Source of the DNA: Candidatus Babeliales bacterium
GTDB taxonomy: Bacteria; Babelota; Babeliae; Babelales; Vermiphilaceae
Length of the DNA: 64,000 bases
Direction of reading: 5' to 3'
Assembly: GCA_035944115.1 (NCBI GenBank)
Contig: DASZBJ010000045.1
Coordinates: 1-64,000 of the forward strand
Shown here piece after piece: positions 7,644-17,310 of this stretch. The translations under genes were made by a program, and so were the position numbers. The notes beneath the pieces were generated by a model. The model made no database searches and was not told where the DNA came from. It saw only the letters and a list, made by a program, of their open reading frames with translations. The first letter of the stretch is position 1. Every line of letters starts with the position of its first letter.

Positions 7644-9200
7644 CTAAATTCTTAACTTTTGAATAGAAAAATTATCTAAAACAAAGTTAAATAACGATTT
7701 TAAGAAGAACAAGCCACTAATTAATGTTGAAACAATACCCAACATCAACGTTACTGCAAATCCCTGAATCGGCCCTGTTCCAAATTGGAATAGCACGGCA
7801 CCAACAATAAACGTCGTGATATTTGAATCAAGAATCACGCTCATTGCATCAGAAAAACCATTATCAACAGCTTTTCTAATCGGTGTGCCCATTGCCAGTT
7901 CTTCTTTGATTCGCTCATAAATCAAAATTGATGCATCGATTGCCATACCTACCGTCAGAACCATACCACCAATACCTGGCAACGTAAGGACTGCACCAAA
8001 TAGCGCAAGTCCAATCATAATCAAAACTAAGTTGTAGAGTAATGCGATGAAAGCGAACAATCCTGACATGCTATAATAATAAACGCTGAAAACAAACAAT
8101 AATACAAGGCCTAATAAGCATGATAACAATCCTTGTCTAATTGATTCGGCTCCCAATGTCGGCCCGATTAAACGTTCCTCTTCAAACGTAACTGGGGCCA
8201 CAAATGAACCGGATTTTAGTAATAATGCTAATTCCTTTGCATAGACTACATCGAATCCACCGCGACGAGAAATTGAACCTTTGTTGCTAATTGCGCTCTC
8301 AATTGTCGCAGCAGTAATCACAGAACCATCCAAAATTGCACCTAATGTACGTTTTAAATTCTTACTAGTAAGCTCATAAAACTTCTGGCCACCTTCACTG
8401 GTAAACTCAAATGATACTGCCCATTCAGATTTACGCTCATCTAACTCTGTTGATGCATTCTTTAAATATCTTCCGGTAATTGCTGCTCGTTTGGGAACAA
8501 GGTAATACATAGTACCTTCTTCTGTCCCCGCTCCTGGTATAATTTCCATACCCGATGGCATTTCACCATCATGTTCCAGCAAGATCTCTTCTGGCGATTT
8601 ACCCGCTTTCTCAATTAATTTAAATTCTAACATTGCAGGCGTTCCAATCATCGCCTTCGCTTGTTGCGGATCTGCAACTCCTGGAAGTTCAATAACAATA
8701 TTACGCTCGCCATGCGCTGCGATTAAGATTTCGCTCAACCCCAATCTGCTCAGCCGCCCACTCAATACTTCAATATTTTTTGTTACTGCTGCCGATTTAA
8801 CACGTTCTGCTTCACGTTCTGTTAACGCCACACGCATCGTATCATTTTCGCTACTGTATTTAATAGTTCGATCGAAACCACCAAGCTGTGTTGCCGCTGC
8901 TTGCGCTGCCGCCGTAGAGCTAAAAGTAAAAACTAATTCATTATTAACAATATCAGATTTAACGGGACGCTCTTTACCCGCTACTTTTAATTTTTCTAAA
9001 ATAGCGTCCATTTTATCGCCAAGCAAATCTTGTACTGCTTTATCTGTCTGTACACTTAAGGTTATATATGTACCACCAGCCAAATCGATACCACGCTTCA
9101 ACGATTTACTCAATGGCATCATAGCAAATAATCCGATAGCTGCCACAGCAATCCAGATCATAAAGGGGGAAGATACTATGCGTTGGACTGATTGATTCAT
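7644..9200 (-). CDS. secD: Protein translocase subunit SecD
   Basis: A 518-residue inner-membrane protein that helps pull exported proteins across the membrane after SecA/SecYEG insertion. One membrane segment lies near residues 13-30, followed by the hallmark GIDLAGGTYITL, a large periplasmic P1 region, and a C-terminal block of five membrane segments starting near LLSCLLGLVLLFVF and including GGMVLTVGMAIDASILIYERI. The length is normal for SecD without a fused SecF. No secF follows; a tRNA gene does. AAGGAG lies 6 nt before the ATG. Its presence fits the many signal-peptide proteins encoded in this window. Confidence 0.95.
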   Translation of the reverse strand: MNQSVQRIVSSPFMIWIAVAAIGLFAMMPLSKSLKRGIDLAGGTYITLSVQTDKAVQDLLGDKMDAILEKLKVAGKERPVKSDIVNNELVFTFSSTAAAQAAATQLGGFDRTIKYSSENDTMRVALTEREAERVKSAAVTKNIEVLSGRLSRLGLSEILIAAHGERNIVIELPGVADPQQAKAMIGTPAMLEFKLIEKAGKSPEEILLEHDGEMPSGMEIIPGAGTEEGTMYYLVPKRAAITGRYLKNASTELDERKSEWAVSFEFTSEGGQKFYELTSKNLKRTLGAILDGSVITAATIESAISNKGSISRRGGFDVVYAKELALLLKSGSFVAPVTFEEERLIGPTLGAESIRQGLLSCLLGLVLLFVFSVYYYSMSGLFAFIALLYNLVLIMIGLALFGAVLTLPGIGGMVLTVGMAIDASILIYERIKEELAMGTPIRKAVDNGFSDAMSVILDSNITTFIVGAVLFQFGTGPIQGFAVTLMLGIVSTLISGLFFLKSLFNFVLDNFSIQKLRI

Positions 9201-9273
9201 TACAACTCCTTATGAATAATTTTCATTCATTTTATTGCTACTACTATATGCATACTATATACATATATTTTTC

Positions 9274-9360
9274 TGGTGCCGAGGAGGGGACTCGAACCCC
9301 TACAGGATTTCTCCCACAGACACCTCAAGCCTGCGTGTATACCAGTTTCACCACCTCGGC
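9274..9360 (-). tRNA. tRNA-Leu (GAG anticodon)
   Basis: An 87-nt class II tRNA on the minus strand with a long variable arm and encoded CCA. Anticodon loop TTGAGGT sits between CAGGC and GTCTG. The body resembles bacterial tRNA-Leu(GAG) (GCCGAGGTGGTG at the 5' end). Confidence 0.93.
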
Positions 9361-9429
9361 AATTTTCACAAATACTCCGAAAAATGTATCACATTTAGAA
9401 AATCTTATCAAACATTACTACGAATAAAA

Positions 9430-9467
9430 AAAGAACCGGCTACTTGCATTGTTATACAAGTAACCGG
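9430..9467 (-). terminator. Rho-independent terminator of the Pro/Gln-rich exported protein gene
   Basis: Arms at 9436-9446 and 9457-9467 (CCGG-x-TACTTG against CAAGTA-x-CCGG) form a stem of about ten pairs with one internal mismatch. On the minus strand the stem is followed by a T-rich tract. Confidence 0.75.
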
Positions 9468-9497
9468 ATATATCTTAACAATCAAAAATCAACGCAC

Positions 9498-11216
9498 TTA
9501 TTCCGATACATGCTCAGATGATTCTGGAGCAGCAATCACCTCTTTATGTTCCACAGCGCTCATAGGCGGTTCTGTTTTTTCCGCTGACGGTGTAATAACA
9601 TTCTGATCCGTTACTTCACGAACGCCTTCCAGCTTTACCTCTTGCGGTTGCACCTCTTCCACTATACGTACAACATCTTCTACCACCGGTACTTCTGGCA
9701 CCGCCTCAACTGCTGCCGATTCTTGATGATGCTCTACTGACTCTGTTGCGACTTTAGTAAACAAACCAGTCACTGCATTATAAGCTGAACTAAACCAACC
9801 AGAAATTGTGCTGTATATGTCTATACCAAATTGCTTGATTCGTTCCCAAACGCCGACCGTTGCCTCTTCCTGTTTAACTTCTGGCTCTGACTCTGTTTTA
9901 ATACGTTGCTCAGCCTGATCTTTAAGTACCTGCGCACGCTGTTTAAAGTCTAAACCTTTTTCTTTCAACTTATGCATTGCGTCTTTTATTTGATTTGTAT
10001 GATCTTTAATTGAAGTCACCAGTTTTTGAAAATAATCAGAAAACGGTTGCTGTACATAATCGATCATGTCAGAAATGTTTTTATAATGCGTATTCATTGA
10101 CCAATAGAGCTCACCCGCTTTTTTATCGCTTAAAACACGCTCTATTTCTGTCAAATTATCCCATGCATTTTTTTCATATGTACGACACAGATTATATTGA
10201 TCTGATAACACCGATAATGCATCTTCAACTGCATTATCAACCTCATTAACTGCTTTTATATTTTTCTGCAACTGTTCAAGCGTGGCTTTTCCTTCAGTAC
10301 CAATCATTTCTAAAAATTCTCGCTCCTGCTGATTCAAACTTCCTGCTCTATCACGCAACTGGCTAATCTCAGCGACAATATAATCCAAAATAACCATTAA
10401 CTCGCCTTGCTCAATACCGATGTCAAGATAAAAGGGATCAGTCACTTCACGCTCGAGCTCAGACTTCTTTTTAAAAAAACTTGTTCGCAATCGCAATAAA
10501 TCATCCATGCGTGCTCTAATTTTTGTATAACGTTCATTACCTTTTTCACGCCAAACACGCTTTAAAAACCAATTGCCTGCAGCACCGCTCAGATCGACAT
10601 TATCAATATTTGGAATCCCAGCCTGATCATCTGCCTCAATCGATGCCGGCTTTTGCACAGCTCCTTCTGCCTGTTGTTGCGTAGGCGTAACTTGCATCGG
10701 TACTGGTGGAGTTGGAACAACTGAAATAACTGGTTGTGTCTGTACAGGAGCACTAATCGCTGTTGATTGTGGCGTTCCTGCAACTGGTTGCTGCACAACA
10801 GGCTGAGCAACAGGTACAACAGTTGCTACTGGTTGCTGCGATACAACAACCGGAGCTTGTACGTGTGGCACCACTGGTTGTACCGTAATTGGTGCTATTG
10901 GGATTACCGCTGGTTGCATTGTTACCGGTGGGGGGATTACTACATTTTGTTGTGGCACCGATGTGATTGGCTGTACGGATCCTACTGATGGCTGTGGTTG
11001 GGTAACCACAGATTGAGCTTGTTGAGGCGCCACGGCTTGCACATTATTTGATGGAGCTGGCGCTGTTTGAACGGCAGTAGGCACCGCAATACCATTTTGT
11101 GCTACATTACTTGCTGGTTGAGAAGCAGTGACGGCCTGAGGCAAATTTGCACCATGTATAACACCTGCTACAAAAAATGCACTTAAACCGTACCAACTTA
11201 TAATACTCATTCGCAT
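9498..11216 (-). CDS. Exported Pro/Val/Gln-rich coiled-coil protein, unknown role
   Basis: About 572 residues. A signal peptide (about 1-22, ending in VIHGA) is followed by some 160 residues dominated by Pro, Val, Gln, Thr and Ala with recurring VVPxxQPVV-like units. A long charged helical region (about 195-440) with coiled-coil character comes next, then an acidic Val/Glu-rich tail. I chose the ATG at 11216 because AAGGAG is then about 8 nt upstream; the ATG at 11222 would sit almost on top of that site. No enzymatic motif is visible. The low-complexity N-terminal part could span the periplasm or cell surface. Confidence 0.7.
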   Translation of the reverse strand: MRMSIISWYGLSAFFVAGVIHGANLPQAVTASQPASNVAQNGIAVPTAVQTAPAPSNNVQAVAPQQAQSVVTQPQPSVGSVQPITSVPQQNVVIPPPVTMQPAVIPIAPITVQPVVPHVQAPVVVSQQPVATVVPVAQPVVQQPVAGTPQSTAISAPVQTQPVISVVPTPPVPMQVTPTQQQAEGAVQKPASIEADDQAGIPNIDNVDLSGAAGNWFLKRVWREKGNERYTKIRARMDDLLRLRTSFFKKKSELEREVTDPFYLDIGIEQGELMVILDYIVAEISQLRDRAGSLNQQEREFLEMIGTEGKATLEQLQKNIKAVNEVDNAVEDALSVLSDQYNLCRTYEKNAWDNLTEIERVLSDKKAGELYWSMNTHYKNISDMIDYVQQPFSDYFQKLVTSIKDHTNQIKDAMHKLKEKGLDFKQRAQVLKDQAEQRIKTESEPEVKQEEATVGVWERIKQFGIDIYSTISGWFSSAYNAVTGLFTKVATESVEHHQESAAVEAVPEVPVVEDVVRIVEEVQPQEVKLEGVREVTDQNVITPSAEKTEPPMSAVEHKEVIAAPESSEHVSE

Positions 11217-11254
11217 TACCATGCTCCTTTTTATAAAGCTATATAATCCATGTC

Positions 11255-11716
11255 TTATAATACTTGTGCTAACTCTTTTAACTCGTTATTTAAGGCGTTA
11301 AGCAATTCTTCTGCTTCCCATGAGGTATAACTCCAACGAATACCCTGGTCAACTTTTGTCAGTACAGATCTATCACTTTTAATGTCAATAATATCAATAC
11401 GCACTACGTTCATCAATGGATGCACTAATGATGGCGCACGCACCACTCCTGCACGTCCTAAAACACTATATGCAACATTCCCTTCATCCATAAAACAAAG
11501 CATCACTTTTTTTTGCCATACCATATTATGATATCCAGCATGCTCTTTGTGTATTGAAATCAAGATACTTTCAAATCCTTTAGGATAGACACTTTGAATA
11601 GGAGTTGTATGCGGCAATCCTTTTTCTGAAAACGTTGCCAAAACTCCTACAGTTTGTCCTTTTTTTAATATTTCAATAAGATCTTCTGGAAGTTTAATGC
11701 CAACATGTTTTGCCAT
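11255..11716 (-). CDS. Pyridoxamine 5'-phosphate oxidase-like FMN-binding split-barrel protein
   Basis: A 153-residue protein beginning with a helix and a GVLATFSEKGLPHTTPI strand pair, typical of the PNPOx-like split barrel that binds FMN or F420. The central segment has the usual pattern of strands (SILISIHKEH, VMLCFMDEGNVAYSVLGRAGVV). Length and pattern fit small family members of unspecified substrate rather than full PdxH, whose substrate-binding C-terminus is missing. No signal peptide. Confidence 0.7.
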   Translation of the reverse strand: MAKHVGIKLPEDLIEILKKGQTVGVLATFSEKGLPHTTPIQSVYPKGFESILISIHKEHAGYHNMVWQKKVMLCFMDEGNVAYSVLGRAGVVRAPSLVHPLMNVVRIDIIDIKSDRSVLTKVDQGIRWSYTSWEAEELLNALNNELKELAQVL

Positions 11717-11795
11717 AAATATACCACCTATATTATGATACCATTAATATTATTTTACACTTTTTACAACAACAAAATTCTATTAAAATTGTCCC

Positions 11796-12947
11796 TTACA
11801 GGGATAACCTTTGAGCTATTGTATTTTCAATCGACATGCCACGCGGCGTCATAAAAATACGATCATCTCGCTCAACAATAAATCCATTTTCTTGCAAGAA
11901 AGCAATCTGCGAAGTGATTGATTCCTTTTGAGCCACAGACAGCCCATCAAACATATCTGCCAACAACAATCCTCTTGTTTGTCTTAAACCCAACATCACT
12001 TTTTCAAGATGCACTTGTTGGTCCGTTAATTGATCGCAAACTCGTATCACTTCATTGCCAGCTTCGGCTGCTTGCATATACAACATCAGATTCTTTTCAT
12101 TTTGAAAGCGACTCTGCCCATCAAATGACCACGCACCAACGCCAACTCCTTTAAATGGTTTACGACTCCAATACATACGATTATGTCGAGATTCATGTCC
12201 TTTTTTTGCGAAACTAGACAACTCATACTGTTCAAATCCGTATGCATTTAACTGGTTGCAGGTCCATTGATATAAATCAACCACCATATCATCACAGGGC
12301 AACTCCACCCTTTTTTGTTGTACTCGAAAATACAATGGCGTATCTTCATGTACGGTTAAATAATAAACAGATATATGATTTATCGGCCACGTGACCACTG
12401 TTTCTATCATTTCACGCCACTCATCCTGCGATACACCGGGTAAACCCACAATAAGATCTATAGAGACCGATTTAAACAATCCTTTAGCCATCTGCAATAC
12501 TGCCTGCACGTCTGCCGCTGATTGATGCCTATTCAGTTCCTGTAAAACTGAATCTTTTAAACTCTGTACCCCTATACTCAGCCGTGTAACCCCTATTTTA
12601 CTCCATAAGGCCAACTTATCCTGAGTAACTGTGCCTGGGTTAACCTCAATAGTAATTTCTATATCGTCTGCAAATATGTTCTCTCTTTTAAGTATAGCAA
12701 ACGTGTCAAGTAGCAGATGTTCTGGATACGTGCTTGGCGTGCCGCCTCCGAAGTAAATAGTATTAAGTAAAAGTTTCTGATCATACTTCTGCCTGAACAT
12801 GAGTAATTCATTCATAAGGGCAGCGTGATAACGCTCCATAAGATGGTCTTGTTTTGCAAAAGCAACAAAGGGACAAAAATGACACTTATAAGGGCAGAAG
12901 GGCCAATGAATATATAACGAATGACTATCCATGGTATAATTATACAC
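11796..12947 (-). CDS. hemW: HemW-like radical SAM protein (oxygen-independent coproporphyrinogen oxidase family)
   Basis: A 383-residue radical SAM protein. The [4Fe-4S]/SAM cysteines are Cys18, Cys22 and Cys25 in CPYKCHFC (CxxxCxxC). They are followed by YFGGGTPS, the Glu-containing TIEVNPGT strand, RLSIGVQS, DLIVGLPG and SVYYLTVHEDTPL, the ordered signature of the HemN/HemW family. HemW proteins are thought to act as heme chaperones, while true HemN has extra N-terminal residues not seen here. The start is GTG at 12947, with GGAGG 5 nt upstream; ATG at 12932 is the alternative. No other heme gene is in the window. Confidence 0.88.
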   Translation of the reverse strand: MYNYTMDSHSLYIHWPFCPYKCHFCPFVAFAKQDHLMERYHAALMNELLMFRQKYDQKLLLNTIYFGGGTPSTYPEHLLLDTFAILKRENIFADDIEITIEVNPGTVTQDKLALWSKIGVTRLSIGVQSLKDSVLQELNRHQSAADVQAVLQMAKGLFKSVSIDLIVGLPGVSQDEWREMIETVVTWPINHISVYYLTVHEDTPLYFRVQQKRVELPCDDMVVDLYQWTCNQLNAYGFEQYELSSFAKKGHESRHNRMYWSRKPFKGVGVGAWSFDGQSRFQNEKNLMLYMQAAEAGNEVIRVCDQLTDQQVHLEKVMLGLRQTRGLLLADMFDGLSVAQKESITSQIAFLQENGFIVERDDRIFMTPRGMSIENTIAQRLSL

Positions 12948-13125
12948 CGATGCCTCCGGGTGTTTTTAGGATCATATCTTACAATGTATAACTATTAATC
13001 GTTTCTACTGCTATATTTTATCATCACAGAATATCATTATACGCAGCAACCTGCAACAAGAAACAGCGCATTAGAAGCCTGTTTCAGCAATACAAGCGTC
13101 AACAAACTGCCTTCCCCTAAAAACC

Positions 13126-13632
13126 TCACTTTTGCGTTTGCACTGGAATCGTATCACGAACAATGGCCACCACACGCTGGAAGTCATCATCAAGCCTGCT
13201 ACTCACTACTGTATCATGAGCAAATTTAATCGAAACAGACCCTTGCACCAACTCATCCATCGTACTCAACAACGCAGCGGGAATAATCTGATGCTGCTGT
13301 AAATAAGCAATAAATTCTTCATCCGTGGCTGCCAACACCTTAACATCATAACGACGCTGTACGTATAACTTGAGAATATCAGTCAATGCACAATAAAACT
13401 CTTTGCTATGATGCACTGAATAATGCGGGCCCTTCTTGAGCGCATTTAAATTTGCCAGCGCAACATCCCATGCAGATTGCGGCTTTTTTTTTGGTCGTAA
13501 CAAACGAGAAATTAGAAAAATAGTTCCGATACATAATAGAAACCCTATAAATCCCACTGTTCCCGCAAACCATTCCTTCTGCCAAAACGGCACATGGAAC
13601 ATACTATAAATATCGTACAGTTCTGCTTCCAT
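13126..13632 (-). CDS. DUF4381-like membrane protein
   Basis: About 168 residues: short N-terminal segment, one membrane helix (VGFIGFLLCIGTIFLISRLL), a basic stop-transfer sequence (RPKKK), then a cytoplasmic helical domain containing YCALTDILKLYVQRRY and ATDEEFIAYL. This matches the DUF4381 family found beside DUF58 and VWA proteins in MoxR/Bat loci. The ATG at 13632 is preferred because GAGG is then about 6 nt upstream; ATG at 13644 is the alternative. It lies 26 nt after the DUF58 gene and is probably co-transcribed with it. Confidence 0.65.
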   Translation of the reverse strand: MEAELYDIYSMFHVPFWQKEWFAGTVGFIGFLLCIGTIFLISRLLRPKKKPQSAWDVALANLNALKKGPHYSVHHSKEFYCALTDILKLYVQRRYDVKVLAATDEEFIAYLQQHQIIPAALLSTMDELVQGSVSIKFAHDTVVSSRLDDDFQRVVAIVRDTIPVQTQK

Positions 13633-13658
13633 TGACAACCTCATACATTATAAAATAA

Positions 13659-14534
13659 TTATTTCATCATACGTTTACGAAAAAACTTAATTACATCATT
13701 CACAAATGGACGATCTACCATAATATCCAACAACGCTACCCCATTTCTTTTAAATAGTTGCTCTTGTTGCTGCAATCTATTTTTTAAAAACAAAGATGCG
13801 GCACCTGATTGTTTTCGCAAATCAACCAAAACCGTTTGCCCCGTTTCACTATCAGTAACGGTAATAAATCCAGCTAAGGGCAATGCATGCTCATTAGTAT
13901 CTAAACAACGCACCGCAACAAAATCATACTTGCGTGCAACAAGAGAAAGAATTTTTTTATTATTCTGTAATGTTGTATCAATAAAATCAGAAATAAGAAA
14001 GAGGATACCATCCGGTTTACCCAATCCCATCAGGCGATCCAATGCGCAAGCGATACGCGTTTTTTTACTTTTACTCTGATATGCAAATAACTTTTCCATA
14101 ATCAATCGTGTATGCTGTCGACCAGATCCTGCTGGAATATACAGCTCAATTTCGTCAGAAAATAACAAAACACTCACCGCATCTTTTGCATATTCAGCTG
14201 CAAGCGTAAACACTGCTGCAACTTGAGCCATTACATCTGATTTTAGCTGATCGCCCGAACAAAATAGCGATGATGCTGATACATCTATCGCTATTATAAT
14301 TGTTCTATTGCGCTCTTGTTGATACTGCTTTACCAATAAACTGTTAGCACGGGATGAACTATTCCAATCAATATAGCGAACATCATCCCCTATCTGATAT
14401 TCTCTAATCTGATCAAATTCAAATCCAGGACCTCTTACTATCGATCGGCTATCGCCAATAGCTGAACCAGTAAGTATCCGCCGCGTAGCAATTTCAATCC
14501 GACGAATTTTTTTTATAACATCATTACTCAACAT
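13659..14534 (-). CDS. DUF58 family protein (VWA-like fold)
   Basis: A 291-residue protein containing the DUF58 core SIVRGPGFEFDQIREYQIGD followed by VRYIDWNSSSR and VKQYQQERN, then a VWA-like segment AIDVSASS with the metal-site D-x-S-x-S pattern, and later FLISDFID. DUF58 proteins usually work with a MoxR AAA ATPase and Bat-type VWA membrane proteins. Here only the DUF4381-like gene accompanies it, and serS ends 14 nt upstream. No moxR is visible nearby. Confidence 0.85.
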   Translation of the reverse strand: MLSNDVIKKIRRIEIATRRILTGSAIGDSRSIVRGPGFEFDQIREYQIGDDVRYIDWNSSSRANSLLVKQYQQERNRTIIIAIDVSASSLFCSGDQLKSDVMAQVAAVFTLAAEYAKDAVSVLLFSDEIELYIPAGSGRQHTRLIMEKLFAYQSKSKKTRIACALDRLMGLGKPDGILFLISDFIDTTLQNNKKILSLVARKYDFVAVRCLDTNEHALPLAGFITVTDSETGQTVLVDLRKQSGAASLFLKNRLQQQEQLFKRNGVALLDIMVDRPFVNDVIKFFRKRMMK

Positions 14535-14547
14535 ATATAGTCACTCA

Positions 14548-15786
14548 CTATACAAACATCATCTCTTTTTTTAAAACATCAGGAAACTCAATCGTGCCAT
14601 CAGCCTTTTGATAGGTTTCAATCAATGCCACCATCAAACGAGGCAGTGCTAATGAAGAAGCATTTAATGTATGCACAAATTGCGCCTTCTGGTCTCCAAC
14701 ATCTCTATATCGAATCATACCGCGTCGCGCCTGAAAATCAGTACAATTACTACATGAAGAAACTTCATAAAACGCTTTTTGTCCCGGCATCCAAACTTCT
14801 ATATCATATGTTTTTGCTGACTGGAATGAACAATCCTGCGCAGCTAATAAGCTAATGCGATAATGCAAACCCAGCATTTGCAAAATAGATTCTGCACATG
14901 CAATCATACGATCTAATTCATCAAATGATTTTTCTGGTTCACAAATAGTATACAACTCAAGCTTTTCAAACTGATGAATACGAATTAAACCTCGTTCAGC
15001 TGCACCATATCCACCCGCTTCGCGTCGAAAACAACTCGTCCATGAAGTCATACGTAATGGTAATTCTTGAGCCATAAAAATATGATCACGATACATATTG
15101 GTAAGCGGTACTTCCGCTGTTGGCGTAAGATACAATCCATCTTCCGGAATTGCATACGCCTGATCTTTAAATTTTGGAAAATTTCCTGATATTTCTAACG
15201 ATCGCTCATTAATTAAATACGGAGGCAAAATCGGTTCGTATCCATGTTTTAAATTATTCTTAAACATTAGCATCGTTAACGCGTACATCAATTTGACCGC
15301 CTCACCACGATACAATGCAAAATTTGCACCCGTCATTACTGCTGCGCGTTCAAAATCAATCCATCCTAATGCAGTCATCAAATCAAGATGATTTTTTACC
15401 TCAAAGTCATATTCTAATTTTTTACCAACTTCTTTGACCACACGATTGGCTTCCTTGCCGCCAAGCGGTAAATCTGCTGCAGGAACGTTGGGACATGATA
15501 ATACTAACACCTTAAATTCTTGTTCTAATTCAATAAGCAACTGTTCTTTTTGTTTTAACTGCTTACCGATTTCAATGGAGCTTGCACGAATCGCATCAGT
15601 GACGCCGCCCTTTGCAGCTTCTGCTAGCTCATTTTTTTTACCACGCAACGACTCAACTTCTTGCTTAAGCAAACGCACTTTTTCATCAAGGTTAATTAAT
15701 GTATGTATGTCAAATGATGGATCTTTTTTTTGTAGTAATGAAATAACGCGATCTGTGTCAGTACGTAATTCATGCAAATTTATCAT
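14548..15786 (-). CDS. serS: Serine--tRNA ligase
   Basis: A 412-residue class II aminoacyl-tRNA synthetase. An N-terminal coiled-coil arm (about 25-100, with LRGKKNELAE) binds the long variable arm of tRNA-Ser. Class II motif 2 is TSWTSCFRREAGGYG and motif 3 lies in the C-terminal NASSLALPRLMVALIE. TPTAEVPLTN marks the active site. It heads a run with the DUF58 and DUF4381-like genes. Confidence 0.97.
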   Translation of the reverse strand: MINLHELRTDTDRVISLLQKKDPSFDIHTLINLDEKVRLLKQEVESLRGKKNELAEAAKGGVTDAIRASSIEIGKQLKQKEQLLIELEQEFKVLVLSCPNVPAADLPLGGKEANRVVKEVGKKLEYDFEVKNHLDLMTALGWIDFERAAVMTGANFALYRGEAVKLMYALTMLMFKNNLKHGYEPILPPYLINERSLEISGNFPKFKDQAYAIPEDGLYLTPTAEVPLTNMYRDHIFMAQELPLRMTSWTSCFRREAGGYGAAERGLIRIHQFEKLELYTICEPEKSFDELDRMIACAESILQMLGLHYRISLLAAQDCSFQSAKTYDIEVWMPGQKAFYEVSSCSNCTDFQARRGMIRYRDVGDQKAQFVHTLNASSLALPRLMVALIETYQKADGTIEFPDVLKKEMMFV

Positions 15787-15902
15787 TGATTTTTATCCCA
15801 CGTATAATTTCGTAATGTATTGCAAACCTCAACACATTACACATCCTTTATTATAAAGTACGGAAATTATCATACGTGAAAAGAACGGAGTTGAAAAGAC
15901 GT

Positions 15903-15929
15903 AAAAAAAAGGCCGCTACTAGCGACCTT
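15903..15929 (-). terminator. Rho-independent terminator of the HU gene
   Basis: On the minus strand AAGGTCGC and GCGGCCTT form an eight-pair stem (one G-T pair) around loop TAGTA, followed directly by eight T. Confidence 0.88.
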
Positions 15930-15966
15930 CTAACAAGCAAAAGCTATTTATAAGTTAAGAGTCTTA

Positions 15967-16254
15967 TCAACCAACCTTAACTAATCTTACAACTTCTCTT
16001 AAGTTTTTTCCCGCTTTGAAACGAGGAACATTCACTGAAGGAAGATTAATGCGCTCTTTTGTTGCTGGATTAATACCCTTGCGAGCTGGACGACGAGAAA
16101 TCCAGAAAGCTCCAAATCCTGTAAGAGATACTTTCTCACCCTTTTTCAACGTACGTTCGATAATACGGGTAAGAGAATCTAGTACACGGGAAATGTCCTT
16201 CTTACTAAAGGTCGTTTCCTCACTCAGCGAATTTATTAATTCACTTTTATTCAT
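15967..16254 (-). CDS. hup: HU/IHF-family DNA-binding protein
   Basis: A 95-residue nucleoid protein. It begins MNKSELI, carries GFGAFWISRRPARKG before the DNA-grasping beta arm, and has NPATKERI, all standard for HU. It bends and compacts DNA as a dimer. TTGAGGAGA stands just before the ATG. It has its own candidate promoter (16336-16363) and terminator, so it is probably monocistronic. Confidence 0.96.
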   Translation of the reverse strand: MNKSELINSLSEETTFSKKDISRVLDSLTRIIERTLKKGEKVSLTGFGAFWISRRPARKGINPATKERINLPSVNVPRFKAGKNLREVVRLVKVG

Positions 16255-16335
16255 GCGTTCTCCTCAACTTAATAAAGGTTAAAAACACTGCTACTTCATC
16301 AAAACTATTCCAATTTAATCTGTACCCTGTAAGAT

Positions 16336-16363
16336 ATAGTAATTCTATTTAATGGTTTGTCAA
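16336..16363 (-). promoter_or_regulatory. Candidate promoter of the HU gene
   Basis: On the minus strand, a perfect TTGACA (complement of 16358-16363) and TACTAT (complement of 16336-16341) with a 16-nt spacer. The hup start codon follows about 80 nt later. Confidence 0.55.
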
Positions 16364-16434
16364 ATTGAGATTTAATACTGAATTATCACACTATAAAAAA
16401 TTTAACAATGTTACAATCCTTTATAGGAAATTAT

Positions 16435-17247
16435 ATGCTTATCGACACACACTGTCATATCAATATACTAATCAAAAAAAACTTTGATGTGCCATTACTT
16501 TGCGAAGAAATTAATGCAGCATCTGCTGTCATTGAGCAAGCACGCGCACATGACGTTTCTCACATCATCAACGTTGGAACAAATTTTGTAGAAAGTAAAA
16601 ATTGCGTTGCACTTGCACAAAAATACAATAACTGTTTTGCTGCTGTTGGTATTCATCCTAATGATTGCACTGCAGAGTGGCGCACAGAACTAAAAGAGAT
16701 TGAGCAACTTCTTAAAAATGCTGAAAAAAATAAAATTGTTGCGATCGGTGAATGCGGACTGGATCGTCATTATCCTGATTACAATATTGCACGACAAAAA
16801 GATGCTTTCAAAGCACAGATAGAACTTGCACTTACTCACGATCTTGCACTCATTGTACATACCCGTGATGCTCATGATGAGACACTCAGATCGCTTGAAG
16901 AATTTGCAGGACAAATCACTCGCGGCGTCATTCATTGCTTCTCAGAAGATCAATCATTTGCTGATCAAGTTATTGCATGGAATTTTTTTCTTGGCATTGG
17001 CGGCATTATCACCTATCCTAAAAACAATGATTTACGCGCTATCGTTAAACAGGTAACTGTTAAAAACATTGTATTGGAAACCGATGCTCCCTTTTTACCC
17101 CCTCAGCATATGCGGGGAAAAACTAACCATCCACTCCATATAAAAACAGTTGCAGAATATATAGCACAATTATCCGATATTTCGCTTGAATCAGTTGCAC
17201 AAGAAACGAGCAATAATACGCAACGATTATTTAGAATTTTAATATAA
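16435..17247 (+). CDS. tatD: TatD-family metal-dependent deoxyribonuclease
   Basis: A 270-residue TIM-barrel hydrolase. Metal ligands are visible in order: THCH near the N-terminus, Glu in GECGLDRHY, His in IVHTRDA, His in GVIHCFS, and Asp in LETDAPFLPP. TatD proteins are DNA 3'-5' exonucleases used in repair or DNA turnover. The ATG at 16435 is chosen because the protein then starts directly with the family's MLIDTHCH and AGGA lies 7 nt upstream; the ATG at 16408 adds an unlike extension. A diverged copy of its 3' end is found downstream. Confidence 0.93.
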   Translation: MLIDTHCHINILIKKNFDVPLLCEEINAASAVIEQARAHDVSHIINVGTNFVESKNCVALAQKYNNCFAAVGIHPNDCTAEWRTELKEIEQLLKNAEKNKIVAIGECGLDRHYPDYNIARQKDAFKAQIELALTHDLALIVHTRDAHDETLRSLEEFAGQITRGVIHCFSEDQSFADQVIAWNFFLGIGGIITYPKNNDLRAIVKQVTVKNIVLETDAPFLPPQHMRGKTNHPLHIKTVAEYIAQLSDISLESVAQETSNNTQRLFRILI

Positions 17248-17310
17248 AGATTACTATAAAGAGAAAAAATAATGGCAATACAGATTCTGTTCATATGTAT
17301 ATCCTATTTT
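17152..17310 (+). repeat. Copy 1 of a local duplication (tatD 3' end plus symporter 5' end)
   Basis: The last part of tatD and the following leader with ATGGCAATACAGATTCTG match, with substitutions and small indels, the segment at about 17388-17530, offset by 236 nt at the tatD side and 224 nt at the start-codon side. Shared sequence includes ATATAGC, ATCCGATA and TTTAATATAAAG before each ATG. Confidence 0.65.

Noticed and set aside
9212-9606. Plus-strand ORFs across the tRNA-Leu gene
   Set aside because: They read through the complement of a tRNA and of the following terminator.
10589-10988. ORFs on both strands within the Pro/Gln-rich protein gene
   Set aside because: They follow from the low-complexity codon repeats and have biased, implausible compositions.
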